Counted from the stretch's first letter, positions 17,079-26,476 are shown. The stretch: DNA of 64,000 nt from Bradyrhizobium cosmicum (GCF_007290395.2 NZ_CP041656.2:3720001-3784000); one strand, 5' to 3'. Notes: generated by a model from the sequence alone, not told the origin. Made by a program: numbers and translations.

Positions 17079-17117
17079 GACGGCCCCCTTCCGCCAGCCT
17101 ATTCGCCCGGGGCCGTC
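17079..17117. repeat. inverted repeat upstream of the DUF2786 gene
   Basis: GACGGCCCC (17079-17087) pairs perfectly with GGGGCCGTC (17109-17117) around a 21-base loop, ending 27 bases before the GTG start of the next gene. It may be a leader hairpin or an operator; there is no T-run. Confidence 0.4.
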
Positions 17118-17144
17118 GGTCTAGCTTACCCGGACAGGTGATAG

Positions 17145-17888
17145 GTGAATCAGTCGTCTAATCCGGCCACGCTCGACAAGCTGAAGCTCCGCATTCAGGC
17201 GTTGCGCGCCAAGACGATCGCCAATGGCTGCACCGAGGACGAGGCGCTGTCTGCCGCCGCCAAGGTCGCCGAGCTGCTCGATCGCCACGATCTGTCGCTT
17301 TCCGACGTCGAACTGCGGGCATCGCCGTGCGAGCGGAAGGTCTTTGAGACCCATCGCAAGAAGCGGATTCCCCTGGACGACTGCATCGGGGCGATCGCGC
17401 ATTTCTGCGATTGCCGGGTCTGGCGCGAGAAGAACGCGGCCGGGGAGAACAGCTACGTGTTCTTCGGTCTCGGCGCGGATATCGAGGTCGCGCATTACTT
17501 GGCCGAGTTGATCGATGGCGCCGTGCGGGCCGAACTCGGCCGCTTCAAGACCTCGGTCGACTACGGCAGGTTCCGGCACCAGGAGCGACATCTGGCCAAT
17601 GCCTCGTTCGCGCTCGGGATGGTGGCGTCGATCGCGGACAGGCTGCTGGCGATCAAGGCCGGTCGCGACCGGGTCAACGAAAGCACCGGCCGCGGGCTGG
17701 TGGTGCTCAAGACCTCGGTGGTCGATGCGGAATTCGACAAGCTCGACCTCAGGCTCCGGACCCAGCGCGGCGGCAGCCGGATGGTGTCGATGACGGCCTA
17801 TGAGGCCGGCGGCGCCGCCGGCGCGTCGCTGGCGATCAATCCCGGCCTTGGCGGGGCGGAGTCGGGGACCAAGCACAAGAGAAGCTGA
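17145..17888 (+). CDS. DUF2786 domain protein
   Basis: 247 aa. The first ~50 residues (LDKLKLRIQALRAKTIANG then CTEDEALSAAAKVAELL and the acidic SLSDVEL) match DUF2786, a small helical domain. The middle (about 60-180) resembles the DUF7168-type partner domain with conserved aromatic and Cys residues (CDCRVW, FFGLGADIEVA). The biochemical role is unknown; such proteins occur in bacteria and phages. The start is a GTG with AGGTG upstream. Confidence 0.75.
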   Translation: MNQSSNPATLDKLKLRIQALRAKTIANGCTEDEALSAAAKVAELLDRHDLSLSDVELRASPCERKVFETHRKKRIPLDDCIGAIAHFCDCRVWREKNAAGENSYVFFGLGADIEVAHYLAELIDGAVRAELGRFKTSVDYGRFRHQERHLANASFALGMVASIADRLLAIKAGRDRVNESTGRGLVVLKTSVVDAEFDKLDLRLRTQRGGSRMVSMTAYEAGGAAGASLAINPGLGGAESGTKHKRS

Positions 17889-18058
17889 ACGCATCGGGCG
17901 AGGGGGCTTCGCTCGATCGGGCCACCGCCACCGGGAGCACGCCCGCAACAGGCGATTTCGGAATAGTCGCATTATGCCACTGTTTTGCCCGACGTGTCAA
18001 ATCGGGCTTTGCGGGACGCGCAAAGCGGGGCGTGCAAGCCCTTGATCCGACACGCACG

Positions 18059-18080
18059 GGCTACTGTGCATGGGGTTGTT
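18059..18080 (+). repeat. dispersed 22-bp intergenic repeat, copy 1
   Basis: The 22 bases starting GGCTACTGTGCATGGGGTTG recur, inverted, at 38186-38207. Both copies are intergenic. This suggests a member of a genome-wide repeat family. Confidence 0.6.
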
Positions 18081-18175
18081 TTCGACATTTGGGAGGCATG
18101 TCGGGGCCGATGGAACTCTCCGGCGGAACCGCGGGGACCCGCGGAACTTTTCGCCGGTGGCCGCGTTACTTTGCC

Positions 18176-18376
18176 ATGGCTGAAGATCTTTCCTTTCGAC
18201 GCAAACCACTGACCCCCGAACAGCGCCAGGCGCGCGATGCGGTACGCCGCGTCGAGGCTGAAAAGGCCATGCGCGACCATGAGCAGGCGCAAAAGGCGTT
18301 CTACGCCAATAAGGAACGATTGAGGGAAGAGCGGCTCGCGCGGGAAGCCCGAGAAGCTGCGGAGCCGAAGACCTGA
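18176..18376 (+). CDS. small charged helical protein, 66 aa
   Basis: ATG ORF of unbroken charged helix (LTPEQRQARDAVRRVEAEKAM, then RDHEQAQKAFYANKERLREERLAREA), strongly coiled-coil-like. No known domain. The upstream in-frame extension to 18032 runs through the dispersed repeat and was excluded. It looks like a conserved Bradyrhizobium small protein. Confidence 0.6.
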   Translation: MAEDLSFRRKPLTPEQRQARDAVRRVEAEKAMRDHEQAQKAFYANKERLREERLAREAREAAEPKT

Positions 18377-18419
18377 CCGAACGCGGTCGTCTCCACGGGC
18401 GTCGATCCTCTGTGCCAGC

Positions 18420-18644
18420 CTAGAGCCGGTTCGGGGCGCGCGTTGCGCTGAGGGCGAGCTTGAGTGCCTGGACAGCGCCTGCGAACCCGCCACGGGGAGA
18501 CTGCGCTTCGATCGCTTCGGCTGCGATCCGACAATCGTCGGCGACCTTGAGCAATCCGCTTCTCGCGAGATCAAGGGTGGAGAGGGCGGCCTGCTCCAGG
18601 CAGACCCGTTGAAGCCGTCGAAACTCCCGCAACTCTTTGTTCAT
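18420..18644 (-). CDS. small helical protein, 74 aa
   Basis: ATG with GAGAG upstream. The product MNKELREFRRLQRVCLEQA continues helical with two Cys, then a flexible Gly/Pro segment and a short tail. No recognised function. It converges with the preceding 66-aa gene. Confidence 0.5.
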   Translation of the reverse strand: MNKELREFRRLQRVCLEQAALSTLDLARSGLLKVADDCRIAAEAIEAQSPRGGFAGAVQALKLALSATRAPNRL

Positions 18645-18897
18645 GCGTCAGCTCTCGATGTCCCGGGCCATGCGGCGCTGAGTCTGCTTAACGATTGGTA
18701 AACATCTCTGCCTATCCGGCCTGGCTGGCGCGGAGCTGGTGCGGCGCCCGCGCGCCCGCCCGGCCGCCTGCCTTGGCGGGCTTGACGGCGTTTGCCTTCC
18801 GCCGGAAGCTTTAGAGGATCCTGAACTGACATGAAGCGCGGAGACGTTCGCTCTCACCCAGTCCGATCTGCATCAAACGACAGCATTGGAGCTGACC

Positions 18898-19212
18898 ATG
18901 ACCACGTTCGACAAGCGCGAGCAGGGCTTTGAAGCCAAATTCGCTCACGACGAGGAGCTCCTGTTCAAGGCCACCGCCCGGTCCAACAAGCTGCTCGGCC
19001 AATGGGCGGCGGCGCAGCTCGGGCTCAGCGGCTCAGCCGCGGCAAGTTACGTGACCGCGCTGGTGACGGACAATCTGGAGAGCCAGATGATCGACGGCGT
19101 CGTGGGCAGGGTGTCGGACGATCTCTCCGGCAAGGGCGTGACGCGTGAGCAGGTCGCGCAGAAGCTCCAGGAGTGCCTGCACCAGGTCATTCAGCAGGTT
19201 GAATCGAAGTAA
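18898..19212 (+). CDS. F1-ATPase inhibitor, zeta subunit (DUF1476)
   Basis: 104 aa. The N-terminus MTTFDKREQGFEAKFAHDEEL followed by LFKATARSNKLLGQWAA is the hallmark of DUF1476, shown in Paracoccus denitrificans to be the alphaproteobacterial F1-ATPase inhibitor zeta. The N-terminal inhibitory region and the four-helix bundle are both intact. It would block ATP hydrolysis by the F1Fo synthase. The ATG at 18898 is preferred over one four codons earlier because the family starts at MTTF. Confidence 0.9.
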   Translation: MTTFDKREQGFEAKFAHDEELLFKATARSNKLLGQWAAAQLGLSGSAAASYVTALVTDNLESQMIDGVVGRVSDDLSGKGVTREQVAQKLQECLHQVIQQVESK

Positions 19213-19227
19213 GCCGGCCCTTGCACC

Positions 19228-19818
19228 TCACTCGCCGTGCTCGCGCATGCCGGAATCGCCGAGCTTGTCGACGTAGGCGATGCCGAGCGCCGAGACGATG
19301 AAGGTGATGTGGATCAGGACCTGCCACATCACGCCGGTCTCGGTGAAGTTGGCGCGGTCCGAGCCGAGATTGCCGGCTTCGATGAAGGTGCGCAAAAGCG
19401 CGATGGAAGAGATGCCGATGATGGCCATGGCGAGCTTGATCTTCAGGACGCTCGCATTGACGTGGCCGAGCCATTCAGGCTCGTCGGGATGCCCCTGCAG
19501 GTCGAGCCGCGAAACGAACGTCTCGTAGCCTCCGACGATGACCATCACGAGCAGATTGGAGATCATGACGACGTCGATCAGCGCGAGCACGCTCATCATG
19601 ATCTGATGTTCGGTGAGGTCGATCGCGTGCCAGGAGAGATGCCAGAGCTCCTTGAGGAACAGTACGATGTAGACGCATTGGGCCACGATCAGCCCGAGAT
19701 AGAGCGGCAGTTGCAGCCAGCGGGAGCCGAAGATGATCATCGGCAGCGCGCCCAGGCGCGGCGCGGCCGGGGCGGATCCGGTCCCGGGCTTGGTTCTGGG
19801 CTCAGGCTCAACCGACAT
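19228..19818 (-). CDS. UPF0114 family inner-membrane protein
   Basis: 196 aa with three or four membrane helices (about 35-60, 75-100, 120-140, 165-185). The pattern [32 protein letters not shown] and [19 protein letters not shown] is typical of the UPF0114/YqhA family. The role is uncertain. It converges with the zeta-subunit gene, ending 15 bp from it. Confidence 0.85.
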   Translation of the reverse strand: MSVEPEPRTKPGTGSAPAAPRLGALPMIIFGSRWLQLPLYLGLIVAQCVYIVLFLKELWHLSWHAIDLTEHQIMMSVLALIDVVMISNLLVMVIVGGYETFVSRLDLQGHPDEPEWLGHVNASVLKIKLAMAIIGISSIALLRTFIEAGNLGSDRANFTETGVMWQVLIHITFIVSALGIAYVDKLGDSGMREHGE

Positions 19819-19972
19819 TCAGGCAGCATCCTCGCAGCGAGATGATCTTGGTTTCATCTAACCCGGTAAGATGGCCGGTGGAAGACGCGAGGCGCAGGTG
19901 CGGCCTTTCACGGCGCGATGGCGTGTCGTGTTACCCTGCCAGTCGGTTGTCGCGGGATCGAGAGGTGAGGGG

Positions 19973-20266
19973 ATGCCTTGGACTGGGTTCGCTAGGAGGT
20001 CTGGCGCGATCGCCGTCGCTGTCGCCAGCCTGATGTGCGCAGCCGGCGGCCTGGAGGCCTTGGCAACGCCGCTGACGCCGTTTCGCGACGAGGCGCAGGC
20101 GCAACGTCATTGCCCGCAGGATCAGGTGGTCTGGCTCGACTTCAGGAAAGGCGTCTATTACGGCAAGAGGCAGAAGCGATACGGTCAGGGCTTTGACGGC
20201 AGCTTCGTTTGTCTGAGCGAGGCCCGCGACAGCTTCTATCGCCGCTCGCTATTGGGCCTGCGTTGA
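19973..20266 (+). CDS. small exported protein, 97 aa
   Basis: ATG with GAGGGG upstream. An N-terminal signal peptide (basic start, then AIAVAVASLMCAAGG, cut probably after ALA) precedes a mature domain with Cys in RHCPQD and FVCLSE that could form a disulfide, plus the motif VVWLDFRKGVYYGK. Small periplasmic proteins with this WLN/WLD-x-YH-like strand pattern occur in rhizobia; function unknown. Confidence 0.6.
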   Translation: MPWTGFARRSGAIAVAVASLMCAAGGLEALATPLTPFRDEAQAQRHCPQDQVVWLDFRKGVYYGKRQKRYGQGFDGSFVCLSEARDSFYRRSLLGLR

Positions 20267-20301
20267 GCGGCGCGATCTCCGGCCGAAGAACGAAGGTTTC
20301 T

Positions 20302-20430
20302 CTATTTTCGGCCCGGCAGATTTACCGGCACGTGCGGGGAGGTGCTGATCACGCGCGGGCTACCGTCGGGATAGGTGCGGTCGCCGCGGATCAGCGATTC
20401 AAGAACCAGGAAAAATTTCTCAGCAAGCAT
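20302..20430 (-). CDS. conserved small protein, 42 aa
   Basis: ATG with GAGGGTG at good spacing. The product MLAEKFFLVLESLI, then RGDRTYPDGSPRVISTS and PHVPVNLPGRK, has the look of a compact conserved protein found repeatedly in Bradyrhizobium genomes (from memory, not searched). Function unknown. Confidence 0.6.
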   Translation of the reverse strand: MLAEKFFLVLESLIRGDRTYPDGSPRVISTSPHVPVNLPGRK

Positions 20431-20583
20431 TTGCGTCACCCTCGTTGGTGATGGCCTCATGAAATGAGTCGAGGCGCCAAACGCAGAAATTCAATCAACT
20501 AACCGGGAGCAGGGCAATAGCGGACCAGGCCGCATGCTGCGTCGCGGTGTAGTGGTTAGAAAGAAGGAAGGCAGTGGTCGTAC

Positions 20584-20682
20584 TCAGCCAAAGGCCAGTG
20601 CCACGAGGCTCGAGCAGAGCAGAATCAAACCGCTGGCAGTCAATGCCAGGAAACCATCGGATACGAGGTCATGGTTGCGCAT
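20584..20682 (-). CDS. 32-aa membrane peptide
   Basis: ATG preceded by AGGTG at normal spacing. The polar start MRNHDLVSDG is followed by one hydrophobic helix (FLALTASGLILLCSSLVALAF). Function unknown. Confidence 0.45.
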   Translation of the reverse strand: MRNHDLVSDGFLALTASGLILLCSSLVALAFG

Positions 20683-20785
20683 GGGACACCTGCCGCTCTT
20701 GTCTTCGATGCTCGGCCGGATTGCTTAAAATTGTCCGAACGTGCCGTCTTGAAAGAGGTGATGCTTGCCGTCCGCGCGACTGCCG

Positions 20786-20875
20786 TCAGGCCCTCGTGCG
20801 GTAACCTTCAAACGCATGGGCCAGGAAAATCCCCGCGCTTACCAGACCCATCAGTGCCGAAACCGTCTCGATCAT
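20786..20875 (-). CDS. 29-aa membrane peptide
   Basis: ATG ORF encoding MIETVSALMGLVSAGIFLA followed by HAFEGYRTRA: one helix with a basic end. The style matches tiny Bradyrhizobium membrane proteins. The ribosome-binding site is weak. Nothing else is supportable in 20876-21233. Confidence 0.5.
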   Translation of the reverse strand: MIETVSALMGLVSAGIFLAHAFEGYRTRA

Positions 20876-21233
20876 CGTTAAATTCCAAATCCCACCCTTG
20901 CACGCGAGAGAACGCGGGCGGCCTTGCACAGTCAAAAGAATTCCAGGGAAGTTCGCGACAATGGGGGTGGAGTGAGGATTTGGCGCAACAGAATGTCCAG
21001 GACTGGCACACAGCAGGGCTGCGCGCTCCGTAGATCAACGGTGAGAAGCGAACGCCCCGTTTACCATCCCGGCGTGATGGCTGTGGGCTCCCCATTTCCG
21101 CCGTGTTCGGGTTGCGTTATCCTTACTGCTTCCGACGCGGTGGTGGGCCGCCTCGGAGCAAAGGGACGGACAGTGCTTCCCCGTAGCCAAAAGCGGGTTG
21201 GGTGCGTCTTCGGTAAAGTGGTATTTGGGGCAC

Positions 21234-22160
21234 ATGGGGATCCGACAGTCAGATTCGGTTTTGCGGGTCGCGCGCGGCGTCGCGGCGGTCGCAACCTGCC
21301 TCGCGCTCGCCAATTGCGCCTCCTCCAACAAGTTCGCCGGCCGGGTCGATCCGAAATACGGCGTGTCCTCGAGCCCCCGCGTCGTGGCTCTGGGCGATCC
21401 CGTGCCGAAGGGCGGCGGGACCTACCGCGTCGGCAAACCCTATGTGGTGGCGGGCCGGACCTATGTACCCGAGGAGGACGTGAACTATCGCGCCGAGGGC
21501 ATGGCGTCTTGGTACGGCGATGATTTCCACGGCCGCCTGACCGCCAATGGGGAGGTGTTCGACATGGGCTCGCTGACGGCGGCGCATCCGACCCTGCCAA
21601 TGCCGTCCTACGCGCGCGTGACCAATGTCTCGAACGGCAAGTCGCTGATCGTCCGCGTCAATGATCGCGGCCCTTATCACGGCAACCGGCTCATCGACGT
21701 CTCGAACAAGGCCGCCGAACTCCTTGAATTCAAAGGCAATGGTGTGGCGAAGGTCCGGGTCGAGTATGTCGGCCGGGCGCCGCTCGAAGGCTCCGACGAC
21801 CGCCAGTTGATGGCAACCTTGCGCACCGGCGTTCCGGCGCCGACGCCCTCGATGGTTCGCGTCGCCTCTGCCAGACCCTTCGTGCCGGAGCTTGCGTCCT
21901 CTGGTCGGGGAGCGATTCGCGGCGACGTTCCGATGCCGGAGGGGCGGCCCTACAATCTTGGCAACACATCAGCCGATGTCGCCTCCATCAATGCGACCTC
22001 CGAAATGTCGGCGTCCAGCCGCAGCCGGGGCCGGGCGCTCCAGAATGCCCGTGCGGTGTCCTACGACCGGGACGGCGGCTACGCGCCTGAGGGCGCTCCA
22101 TCATCGGCCGATGGGGCTGCCGAGGCCCGCAGCATTCTGAGCGGCCGCGGTCTCTACTAA
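21234..22160 (+). CDS. rlpA: RlpA-like septal lipoprotein (lytic transglycosylase family)
   Basis: 308 aa. It has a lipoprotein signal with the lipobox LANC (Cys about residue 28), then a double-psi beta-barrel (about 85-175) with the family motifs EGMASWYGDDFHG, TANGEVFDM, LTAAHPTLP and VRVNDRGPYH. The RlpA His and Asp needed for peptidoglycan cleavage are present. The C-terminal ~130 residues are low-complexity, and no SPOR domain is evident. It would act at the outer membrane on denuded glycan at septa. It lies upstream of the DD-carboxypeptidase region, another wall enzyme. Upstream in-frame starts exist, but the signal peptide favours 21234. Confidence 0.85.
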   Translation: MGIRQSDSVLRVARGVAAVATCLALANCASSNKFAGRVDPKYGVSSSPRVVALGDPVPKGGGTYRVGKPYVVAGRTYVPEEDVNYRAEGMASWYGDDFHGRLTANGEVFDMGSLTAAHPTLPMPSYARVTNVSNGKSLIVRVNDRGPYHGNRLIDVSNKAAELLEFKGNGVAKVRVEYVGRAPLEGSDDRQLMATLRTGVPAPTPSMVRVASARPFVPELASSGRGAIRGDVPMPEGRPYNLGNTSADVASINATSEMSASSRSRGRALQNARAVSYDRDGGYAPEGAPSSADGAAEARSILSGRGLY

Positions 22161-22371
22161 CCAATCCCCGAAAATCCAGCGAGCTGCGTGCCCATCACTG
22201 TGCAACGCTCAGAACGGGATGCGCGCGCGTCCCGTGAACGTCCAGATCTGCGTGTTGCCGCCAATGCCGCCTGCTCGCGAACACGGCCGCGCGGCGCCTT
22301 TACCTGAGATGCGGATTTGTCGAAATGGACGAGGCGAACACGTCGCACGTCGCGATGCGGAAGGAGTTCGG

Positions 22372-23328
22372 CTAGCCTGACGACACGTTGCGCAGGAATG
22401 CCAGCAACGCCGCGTTGACCTCGTCGGGCCGTTCCTGCTGCACCCAATGGCCGGCGCCCTCGATGATCAGTCTTCGCGTGAGGTTGGGCAGCACGCGCTC
22501 GAGCTCGTTGACACGCTTGGCGCCGATCAGGCCGGTGATGACAGCATCTTTAGAGCCGGCGATGAACAGCGAGGGCTGGTGAATCTGTGCATCCTGCCAG
22601 GGCGCCGTCAGCTCCCAATTGCGGTCGAGGTTGCGATACCAGTTCAGCCCACCACGGAAGCCGGATTTCTGGAACGTCTCGATGAAATTGGCGAGCTCCG
22701 CCTCGCTGAGCCAGTCCGGAAGCGGCTCCTCGGGATGGCCGTGGCCGAGAAAGCCCTTGCCGTCCTGCACGAACATGGCAGCGCTGGGATCGGCAAGGCC
22801 GCGCCCGCCCAGCACGATGCGCATGGTCCGGGCGACGTCATGTTCCAACTCGGCCTCGGCGACGCCGGGTGTCTGGAAATACTGCCAGTAGAAATTGGTG
22901 ACGCCGCCCTGGCGCAACAGCTCGAGCGGCTTGCCCCGGCCGCGGAACGGCGGCGGTACGCTCAGCCCCGCGACCGCCGTGAAGATATCGGGCCGGAACA
23001 ATGCCGCGTGCCAGGCCACCGGTGCACCCCAGTCGTGGCCGACCACCATGGCCTTGGTCTCGCCGAGCGCCTGCACCAGGCCGACGACGTCGCCGACCGT
23101 GTCGAAAATTGAGTAGGCGGTGACGTCGGCCGGCGCCGCGCTTTGGCCGTAGCCCCGCATGTCCGGAGCGACCACGTGGAAACCGGCATCCGCAAGTGCC
23201 GGGATCTGGTGGCGCCAGGAGTACGACAGCTCCGGCCAGCCATGGCAAAGCACCACCAGCGGACCCTGGCCGGCTTCGCGGATGAACAGATCGATCCCGT
23301 TGGCCTTGATCACGCGGGTGGAAGACAT
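22372..23328 (-). CDS. alpha/beta-hydrolase, epoxide hydrolase-like
   Basis: 318 aa from the ATG opening MSSTRVIKANG (GGCGGAAA upstream); the ORF extends 41 codons further without coding character. Motifs are the oxyanion HGWPE, the nucleophile Asp in VGHDWGAP, the late His in GAGHWVQQE, and the cap-domain Tyr in YWQYF and NWYRN that would activate an epoxide. It therefore fits soluble epoxide hydrolases rather than haloalkane dehalogenases. Substrate unknown. Confidence 0.85.
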   Translation of the reverse strand: MSSTRVIKANGIDLFIREAGQGPLVVLCHGWPELSYSWRHQIPALADAGFHVVAPDMRGYGQSAAPADVTAYSIFDTVGDVVGLVQALGETKAMVVGHDWGAPVAWHAALFRPDIFTAVAGLSVPPPFRGRGKPLELLRQGGVTNFYWQYFQTPGVAEAELEHDVARTMRIVLGGRGLADPSAAMFVQDGKGFLGHGHPEEPLPDWLSEAELANFIETFQKSGFRGGLNWYRNLDRNWELTAPWQDAQIHQPSLFIAGSKDAVITGLIGAKRVNELERVLPNLTRRLIIEGAGHWVQQERPDEVNAALLAFLRNVSSG

Positions 23329-23481
23329 CGCGTTTCCGCCTTGTTTCAGGGGTTTGGTCGAGAAATATGAGGTGCCACGATAGGGGCGCAGCGAGAATCG
23401 TGCAATCTCAGGTTCCGGCAACCAGCCTCGTGTTGTTCGCGAAGGTTCCAACTGTTAGAACGCCGCTCTCAGGGCTAGGCC

Positions 23482-24744
23482 ATGGCATTTCGTCTTTTTC
23501 CGCTTCGTCGCAACCGGTTCACGGCCGGAATGCTGGCGCGCGGACTGATTGCTGCGGTTCTCATCGCGGCCATCGGCTCGGGCGGGGCGCTTTATGCTGC
23601 CAACCAGAGCGTCCAGGGCGCCAAGAAGGCAGAGGAGTCCGGCTTCGACGGCGACGCGCCCACCGCGATCCTGATCGAAGCCTCCAGCGGCAGCGTGCTG
23701 TTCGAGAAGAACGCCGACGAGCTGCGCGCGCCCTCCAGCATGATGAAGCTACTGACGGCGGAGGTTGTCTTCAATGCCATCAAGAAGGGCGACGTCAAGC
23801 TGACCGACGAGTACCGGATCAGCGAGAATGCCTGGCGCAAGGGCGGGGCGCCGTCGGGCGGCTCGACCATGTTCGCTGCCATCAACAGCAAAGTCTCGGT
23901 CGACGACCTCCTGCACGGCGCGATCATCCAGAGCGGCAACGACGCCTGCATCGCGCTGGCTGAAGGCATCGCCGGCAACGAGAAGATCTTCGCCGCCGAC
24001 TTCATGACCAAGCGCGCCCGCGAGCTCGGGATGACGAAGTCGACCTTCGGCAATTCCAACGGCCTGCCGGACCCCGGCAACAAGATGACGGTGCGCGAGC
24101 TCGGCATTCTTGCCCGGCACATCATCCTGGACTTCCCCGAATTCTACAAACTGTTCGGCGAGAAGGAGTTCACCTGGAACAAGATCCGCCAGCCCAACCG
24201 CAATCCGCTGCTCAATTCGATGGAAGGCGCTGATGGACTGAAGACCGGGTTCACCAAGGAAGGTGGCTACGGTATGGTCGGCTCGGCGGTGCAGAACGGC
24301 ACGCGGCTGATCGTCGTCGTCAACGGCCTGGAAGACCCCGAAGATCGCGCCACGGAAGCCAAGAAGATGCTGGAATGGGGCTTTCGCAATTTCGAGACCC
24401 GCACGCTGATCGCGGCCGACCAGCAGGTCGGCTACGCCAAGGTGTTCGGTGGCGAGAGTCGCTCGGTGAAGCTGGTGACCAAGACGCCCGTGAAGGTGAT
24501 GGTGCACAAGAACGGCAGCGATAAGCTGATCGCCCGCGTCGTTTATAGCGGTCCGGTGCGCGCCCCGGTCGAGGCCGGCCAGAAGGTCGGCGTGGTCAGG
24601 GTCTGGCGCAGCGGCAACATCGCGGTGGAGACGCCGGTCTACGCGGCCGAGGCGGTCGGCACCGGCTCGACCATGCGCCGCGCGATCGACGGCGCCAGCG
24701 AGCTCGTGATCGGCATGTTCCGCGCAGGCGCCGAGAAGCTCTGA
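23482..24744 (+). CDS. dacC: D-alanyl-D-alanine carboxypeptidase (peptidase S11, PBP5/6 type)
   Basis: 420 aa. The N-terminal membrane/signal segment (about 18-40) is followed by the transpeptidase-fold domain with SxxK in SSMMKL (Ser about 86), SGN (about 151) and KTG in DGLKTGFT (about 253). The C-terminal PBP5-type domain covers about 295-390, and a final amphipathic helix would anchor it to the inner membrane. It trims the terminal D-Ala from peptidoglycan pentapeptides. It ends two bases before tmk, so they share a transcript. The symbol is by similarity; dacA/dacF are alternatives. Confidence 0.92.
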   Translation: MAFRLFPLRRNRFTAGMLARGLIAAVLIAAIGSGGALYAANQSVQGAKKAEESGFDGDAPTAILIEASSGSVLFEKNADELRAPSSMMKLLTAEVVFNAIKKGDVKLTDEYRISENAWRKGGAPSGGSTMFAAINSKVSVDDLLHGAIIQSGNDACIALAEGIAGNEKIFAADFMTKRARELGMTKSTFGNSNGLPDPGNKMTVRELGILARHIILDFPEFYKLFGEKEFTWNKIRQPNRNPLLNSMEGADGLKTGFTKEGGYGMVGSAVQNGTRLIVVVNGLEDPEDRATEAKKMLEWGFRNFETRTLIAADQQVGYAKVFGGESRSVKLVTKTPVKVMVHKNGSDKLIARVVYSGPVRAPVEAGQKVGVVRVWRSGNIAVETPVYAAEAVGTGSTMRRAIDGASELVIGMFRAGAEKL

Positions 24745-24746
24745 TC

Positions 24747-25433
24747 ATGAGTGAACGCGCGGTACAGCGGCCGTCCGGACGGGGACGCTTCGTTACCTTT
24801 GAAGGCGGCGAGGGGACGGGCAAGTCGACCCAGATCAAGAAGCTCGCCGACCGCCTCAAGGCGGCAAGGATGCGCATCCTCGTCACGCGCGAGCCGGGCG
24901 GCTCGCCGGGCGCCGAGATCATGCGCCATCTGGTGCTGTCAGGCATGGGCAAGCTGCTTGGACCCGAGGCCGAGACGCTGCTGTTCGCCGCCGCCCGCGA
25001 CGACCATGTCCGCACCGTGATCCAGCCCGCGCTCAACCATGGCGCCTGGGTACTGTGCGACCGCTTTGCCGACTCGACGCGCGCCTATCAGGGTAGCCTC
25101 GGCAGCGTTCCGGTCGGCCTCATCAACGCAATGCAGCGAGTCACGATCGGTGATCTCAAGCCGGACCTCACCATCATCCTCGACCTGCCCGTCGAGATCG
25201 GCCTGCAGCGTGCAGCCGCGCGTCGTGGCAGCGGCACGCCCGACCGGTTCGAGGGCGAGAAACTCAGCTTCCATCAAGGCCTGCGCGAGGCCTATCGCAA
25301 GATCGCTGCGGACGATCCTGACCGCTGCGTGCTGATCGACGCCAATTCTGATCCCGACACGGTGGCCGCACGTGTCTGGACGGCGCTGCGCGATCGCCTC
25401 CTGCCGACTCCCGCTTCGGTGGTGTCAGCATGA
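24747..25433 (+). CDS. tmk: thymidylate kinase
   Basis: 228 aa. P-loop GGEGTGKS (about 18-25), the DR(Y/F) region CDRFADSTRAYQG, and REPGGSPGAE for dTMP binding. It phosphorylates dTMP to dTDP for DNA synthesis. It overlaps holB by four bases (ATGA), a gene pairing seen widely in bacteria. Confidence 0.97.
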   Translation: MSERAVQRPSGRGRFVTFEGGEGTGKSTQIKKLADRLKAARMRILVTREPGGSPGAEIMRHLVLSGMGKLLGPEAETLLFAAARDDHVRTVIQPALNHGAWVLCDRFADSTRAYQGSLGSVPVGLINAMQRVTIGDLKPDLTIILDLPVEIGLQRAAARRGSGTPDRFEGEKLSFHQGLREAYRKIAADDPDRCVLIDANSDPDTVAARVWTALRDRLLPTPASVVSA

Positions 25434-26476
25434 GTCGGCGTCCCGTCGAGCGCGAGTCCGCCATTCCGCATCCGCGCGAGACGAGCCTGCTGTTCGGCCA
25501 TCACGAAGCCGAAGCGGCGCTGCTCGCGGCCTATCGCAGTGGGCGTATTCCGCATGCCTGGCTGATCGGCGGGCCGCAGGGGATCGGCAAGGCGACGCTG
25601 GCTTACCGGATGGCGCGTTTCGTGCTCGCCCACGGCCAGCCGCTGGCGGCCGCCGTGCAGGCTGCCGATGACCTTGCGGTGGACGCGGACCACCCGGTGG
25701 CACGGCAGGTTGCGGCCAGCTCCCATGGCGGCCTGCTGACGCTGGAGCGCACCGCCAACGACCGCGGCGTGATGCGCACCGTGATCACCGTGGACGAGAC
25801 GCGCGAGACGATCGGCTTTTTCGGATCGACCGCGGCGGCCGAAGGCTGGCGCGTCTGCATCGTTGACACCGTCGACGAGCTCAATCCGAATGCGGCCAAC
25901 GCGCTGCTGAAGATTCTCGAAGAACCGCCGCAGCGATCGCTGTTCCTGCTGGTAAGCCACGCGCCCGCACGCGTGCTCGCCACAATTCAGTCACGCTGCA
26001 GAAAGCTGCGCCTGCGCCAGCTCGCAACCGACGATGTGATTGGCGCCGCCGCCGCAGCCGCCGACCTCGATCCGAACGATCCCGCTCTGCGCGAAGCGGC
26101 GGAGGCCTCCGAAGGCAGCGTCGCGCGTGCGCTGACGCTGCTTGGCGGCGACGCCCTGAAGCTTCAGCAGCGTACGGCGGCGCTGCTGGCGAAGCTTCCG
26201 CAGGTCGATCCGCGAGAATTGCACACGCTCGGCGATTCGCTCGGGACCAGCGACCGCGTCGCGCTGGCGGCCTTCATCGACGGCATCGACCGCTGGATCG
26301 CGGAACGCCTGCATGTCGACGAGGCCAATGCCAACCAGAACCTGCCGCGCCTTGCGCGCCTAGCTGAGGTATGGGAAAAGATCGTCCGCGCCGCACGCGA
26401 CACCGAAACCTACAATCTGGAGCGAAAGCCCTTGGTTTTTTCGGTGTTCGGCTGGCTGGCGGACGCAGCGCGCTAG
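25430..26476 (+). CDS. holB: DNA polymerase III subunit delta'
   Basis: 348 aa AAA+ clamp-loader subunit: a P-loop-like GGPQGIGKA at about 45-53, the DELN(P)NAANALLKILEEPP segment near 155-165, and SHAPARVLATIQSRC with the sensor Arg/Ser. It stabilises the clamp loader that places the beta clamp on DNA. The stop codon overlaps a palindromic intergenic repeat. Confidence 0.95.
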   Translation: MSRRPVERESAIPHPRETSLLFGHHEAEAALLAAYRSGRIPHAWLIGGPQGIGKATLAYRMARFVLAHGQPLAAAVQAADDLAVDADHPVARQVAASSHGGLLTLERTANDRGVMRTVITVDETRETIGFFGSTAAAEGWRVCIVDTVDELNPNAANALLKILEEPPQRSLFLLVSHAPARVLATIQSRCRKLRLRQLATDDVIGAAAAAADLDPNDPALREAAEASEGSVARALTLLGGDALKLQQRTAALLAKLPQVDPRELHTLGDSLGTSDRVALAAFIDGIDRWIAERLHVDEANANQNLPRLARLAEVWEKIVRAARDTETYNLERKPLVFSVFGWLADAAR

